Assembly (NCBI GenBank): GCA_947371275.1
Contig: CANBOV010000021.1
Location: forward strand, 1-37,987
Direction: 5' to 3'
DNA: 37,987 bases
Source of the DNA: Flavobacteriaceae bacterium
GTDB taxonomy: Bacteria > Bacteroidota > Bacteroidia > Flavobacteriales > Flavobacteriaceae
Shown here piece after piece: positions 35,130 through 37,987 of the stretch. A program made the translations under genes and the position numbers. Below the pieces are notes generated by a model. That model was not told the origin of the DNA. It made no database searches and saw only the letters and a list, made by a program, of their open reading frames with translations. Position 1 is the stretch's first letter; every line of letters begins with the position of its first letter.

Positions 35130-36563
35130 ATGTTTTTCAACTCTTTCCATTTTGCAGTTTTTCTTCCTATAGTTTTTATACTGTATTGGTTTGTTGGGCA
35201 TAAATCAAAAATCAACCAAAATTACATTTTAATATTAGCTAGCTATTATTTCTACTCTTGTTGGGATTGGCGTTTTTTATTTTTATTGGTATTCTCTACC
35301 CTATTAGATTATAGTTGTGCACTGAAAATTGAGCAAAGCAATACTCCATCGATGCGCAAGTTATGGCTATGGCTTTGTGTTACTGTTAACGTGGGCTTCT
35401 TGGGTGTATTCAAATATTATAATTTCTTTGCCCAATCCTTTGCCGCACTAATGAGTACTTTTGGATTGCATTCTAGTCCACTACTCCTTAATGTTATCCT
35501 ACCGGTTGGGATTTCGTTTTATACCTTTCACGGTTTATCCTATATTATTGATATTTATCATGGTCGTATTAAATCGGAAAAAAACTTTGTTGATTATTCC
35601 CTTTTTGTTTGTTATTTTCCGTTGCTGGTTGCCGGACCCATTGAACGTGCTACGCACCTATTACCTCAAGTAAAGAGGAGACGTAAATTCAATTTTAACA
35701 AAGCTAAAGAAGGCATTTATCAAATCATTTGGGGATTAGTAAAAAAAGTAGTGGTAGCCGATTCTTGTGCCAATTATGCCAATGCTATTTTTGATCACTA
35801 TACTTCCATGAATTCGCTATCCTTACTGTTGGGAGCGGTTTATTTTGCTTTTCAAATCTATGGTGATTTCTCTGGCTATTCTGATATTGCCTTGGGCACA
35901 TCGAAGCTTTTTGGGATAGACTTATTGAGAAACTTCAATTATCCTTATTTCTCTAGAGATATAGCAGAATTTTGGCGCAAATGGCATATTTCTTTAACTA
36001 CCTGGTTTAGAGATTATCTCTATATCCCCTTAGGAGGTAGTAAAGGCTCTAAATGGATGAAAGTTCGCAACACATTCATCATCTTTATCGTTAGTGGTTT
36101 TTGGCATGGAGCTAGTTGGACTTTTATTGCTTGGGGACTTATTAATGCTTTATATTTTATTCCTTTATTGCTCTTGAATCGCAATAGAAAAAATGTAGAC
36201 AACTTTAGTTTGGGCATCAATTTGAATTCTCTTAGGAGGATATTCAACATCCTACTTACCTTTGCCATTACCTGTTTAGCTTGGATATTCTTTAGAGCTA
36301 AAACCATCACGGATGCTTTTCTATACATCAAACGCATGTTTGAAAACAGGGTTTTTACTGAACAATATTTTAGTATTGAACGGTACAATTATGAGCTGAT
36401 TACCTTAGTACTGGTTTTTACTTTAGTAGAATGGAATCATAGAAGTAAAATCGAACCAATATCTGGAAAGTACAGTTGGTTGAAACTAAGTATATGTTTA
36501 GCTGCAATAGTGGCATTGGGAGTCTTTTCTGATTACAAAGAATTTATATATTTCCAGTTCTAA
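35130..36563 (+). CDS. MBOAT family O-acyltransferase, paralogue of the gene at 377
   Basis: 477 aa, polytopic. Its first 330 residues align without gaps to the MBOAT at 377-1831, sharing CWDWRF, ILPVGISFYTFHGLSY, AGPIERATHLLPQ, FQIYGDFSGYSDIALG, FWRKWHISL and the catalytic VSGFWHGASW with H326. Divergence is concentrated in the C-terminal third before a shared FIYFQF ending. It probably acylates an extracytoplasmic glycan with the SGNH-like protein encoded next, whose ATG overlaps its stop by one base (TAATG). The promoter is not obvious: only 21 nt separate the preceding terminator from the ATG. Confidence 0.9.
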   Translation: MFFNSFHFAVFLPIVFILYWFVGHKSKINQNYILILASYYFYSCWDWRFLFLLVFSTLLDYSCALKIEQSNTPSMRKLWLWLCVTVNVGFLGVFKYYNFFAQSFAALMSTFGLHSSPLLLNVILPVGISFYTFHGLSYIIDIYHGRIKSEKNFVDYSLFVCYFPLLVAGPIERATHLLPQVKRRRKFNFNKAKEGIYQIIWGLVKKVVVADSCANYANAIFDHYTSMNSLSLLLGAVYFAFQIYGDFSGYSDIALGTSKLFGIDLLRNFNYPYFSRDIAEFWRKWHISLTTWFRDYLYIPLGGSKGSKWMKVRNTFIIFIVSGFWHGASWTFIAWGLINALYFIPLLLLNRNRKNVDNFSLGINLNSLRRIFNILLTFAITCLAWIFFRAKTITDAFLYIKRMFENRVFTEQYFSIERYNYELITLVLVFTLVEWNHRSKIEPISGKYSWLKLSICLAAIVALGVFSDYKEFIYFQF

Positions 36564-37453
36564 TGAAACAGTTTATTGTATTTCTACTTAAGATAGTTGC
36601 CGTCCTAATCATCACCATGGGATTGCTTGATGTGTTGTACACTACAGTATATTTACAATCTACGCAAAGAAGTAAAATTGACTATTTATATAATTCTAAA
36701 AACAAAAAGTACGATGTCGTTTTCTTAGGCTCATCGCGTGTAAATAATCATTTTGTTCCTAGAATTTTTAATGAACAAGGGTACAAAACCTTTAATTTTG
36801 GCATCACCCGATCACGATTAGAAGAATCAGCTTTGATGTTGAAAATGATGTTAGAGCGAAACTACCAGATAAAGAATCTCATCCTGCAGGTCGATTTAAA
36901 TATTAATACTAATGATCATTCAGAAGCAATTAGGTCTTTATTTATGCCCTATTTGCATCAATCGAAAACTATAAGAGACCATTATAAAAGCATTCCTGAA
37001 TATAATGAATTACTTTATATCCCATTTTATCGCTATATGCATTATGATGCTCGCGTTGGCTTTAGGGAAATGTACTTCTCACTTGTTCATAAGAGAAGTA
37101 ATGCTTTAGACAATGATGGTTTTTATCCATTAGAATCGCATCATAGCAAAATGATTCCGGCCGATTTGTCAAAATATTACCCTAAGCGCAACCAGGCCTA
37201 TGAAGAAATTAAGGTCCTGTGTAAAACGAACCATATTAATTTGATTGCTATGACTACACCCATGTGCATGAGTACTATAAATAGAGACTATTTCAATCAT
37301 ATACACGAAGTGTATCCAGAAATCCATAACTTTGAAAATGCAGTGACTGCCGACCACTATTTTTCTACTTGCGGACATATGAATAAAGCTGGTGCTGAAG
37401 CTTTTACAAAAATTGTATTTAACGCCTTCTTCAAAACCAAAATCACCCCTTGA
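36563..37453 (+). CDS. Membrane-anchored SGNH-like protein, partner of the second MBOAT
   Basis: 296 aa. Signal anchor at 5-25, then a probable periplasmic domain. Block I is VVFLGSSRVNNHF (S57/S58), a typical GxSR. The C-terminal block reads FSTCGHMNKAGAEAF, with H272 where the catalytic His is expected but Thr (T269) instead of Asp three residues earlier. The partner at 1834 has Asn at that place. D264, a few residues upstream, could substitute. The role in glycan acylation is inferred from its translational coupling to the MBOAT. Its TGA stop overlaps the TTG start of the next gene. Confidence 0.65.
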   Translation: MKQFIVFLLKIVAVLIITMGLLDVLYTTVYLQSTQRSKIDYLYNSKNKKYDVVFLGSSRVNNHFVPRIFNEQGYKTFNFGITRSRLEESALMLKMMLERNYQIKNLILQVDLNINTNDHSEAIRSLFMPYLHQSKTIRDHYKSIPEYNELLYIPFYRYMHYDARVGFREMYFSLVHKRSNALDNDGFYPLESHHSKMIPADLSKYYPKRNQAYEEIKVLCKTNHINLIAMTTPMCMSTINRDYFNHIHEVYPEIHNFENAVTADHYFSTCGHMNKAGAEAFTKIVFNAFFKTKITP

Positions 37454-37987
37454 AAAATCTACAGTTCATAATTTACTTACTAGGCTTTCTCTCGTTTGCC
37501 CAACATCATTCTCAATTAACGGTTGAAGTCAACAGTGATAGTAAAACGTTAACGGTTATTCAAGAATTAACCTATTACAATCAGACTACTGACACTTTAA
37601 ATCACATCGTACTGAACGATTGGATTAATGGATACACTTCTAAAAACACTCCCATGGCTGCTCGATTCTCTGATGAATTTGAGCGAAGCTTTCATTTAGC
37701 TAAAGAAAAAGACAGAGGTCGAACTTCCGACATTACCATCATTGATGCCGATAAATCATTTTTAACTTGGGAACGCGATGGTAACCATCCCGATGTGGTC
37801 CAAATACGTTTAAGAAATAAACTATTGCCCAATGAAAAGACAAGCCTTACCCTTACCTACACGGTTAAGATTCCGAATGACAAGTTCACCTATTATGGCT
37901 ATGGGGCTGATGGTAAAATGTACCTTAAAAACTGTTTTCTTGTTCCTGCTCGATATGAGAACCATGCGTTTATTAAATATGATAATT
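37450..37987 (+). CDS. Secreted M1-type metallopeptidase, N-terminal part (runs off the window)
   Basis: Partial: 179 codons are visible and the frame is still open at 37987. It starts with a TTG that overlaps the previous stop by 4 nt (TTGA) and begins with a signal peptide (MKNLQFIIYLLGFLSFAQ). The visible part is a beta-rich domain with LTVIQELTYYNQTTDTLNHI, VLNDWINGYTSKNTP and LTLTYTVKIP, which resembles the N-terminal saddle domain of flavobacterial M1 aminopeptidase-family proteins. The HExxH zinc site would lie beyond the edge, so catalytic competence cannot be judged. A later in-frame ATG (around 37650) would remove the signal peptide and is unlikely. Confidence 0.7.
   Translation, partial: MKNLQFIIYLLGFLSFAQHHSQLTVEVNSDSKTLTVIQELTYYNQTTDTLNHIVLNDWINGYTSKNTPMAARFSDEFERSFHLAKEKDRGRTSDITIIDADKSFLTWERDGNHPDVVQIRLRNKLLPNEKTSLTLTYTVKIPNDKFTYYGYGADGKMYLKNCFLVPARYENHAFIKYDN

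Overview
The window looks like a chromosomal segment of a Flavobacterium-like member of the Bacteroidota. The evidence is low-GC, A/T-rich intergenic DNA, an absence of clear Shine-Dalgarno sites, several matches to the Bacteroidota promoter consensus (TTTG, 17-24 bp, TAnnTTTG), and gene families typical of flavobacteria. I see no rRNA, tRNA, insertion sequence, prophage or CRISPR array. Assignments rest on reading motifs in the translated sequence; no database search was possible.

Layout. 1-376: a 68-bp tandem repeat with a palindromic core, then a gene-poor stretch. 377-2778: an MBOAT O-acyltransferase with a membrane-anchored SGNH-like partner. 2884-5632: a compact lipA / cation efflux / gapA operon. 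5677-7845: a TPR-containing hybrid histidine kinase, tail-to-tail with a leftward lpxK-punA pair (7842-9645). 9886-12365: a secreted protein of unknown function, then a Nif3-like gene and a coiled-coil 'zinc ribbon' protein that has lost its cysteines. 12398-17554: an alpha/beta hydrolase, cyanophycin synthetase, a SAM methyltransferase and a VOC protein. 17712-20681: two membrane PAS proteins that end in a histidine-phosphotransfer-like helix pair and have no ATPase domain. 20785-22980 (leftward): a secreted Lys/Thr-rich protein and phosphoglucosamine mutase (glmM).

23208-28824 is the most interesting part. A consensus promoter is followed by an intrinsic-terminator-like hairpin. Five collinear genes come next: a membrane-anchored helical-repeat (HEAT-like) protein, a processive family-2 glycosyltransferase, an outer-membrane protein with TPRs and a YaiO-type beta-barrel, a stand-alone receiver domain, and a membrane-anchored tandem phosphatase whose second domain has lost its catalytic residues. 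I read this as a candidate synthase-dependent exopolysaccharide production and export system with its own signalling parts. It resembles PgaA/PgaC in logic but has a different set of components.

28918-35066 is mostly housekeeping: an AcpH-like protein, a ClC channel with CBS domains, uvrA and a LOG-family protein. 35130-37453 is a second MBOAT/SGNH pair paralogous to the one at the left end. A secreted M1-type peptidase then runs off the right edge.
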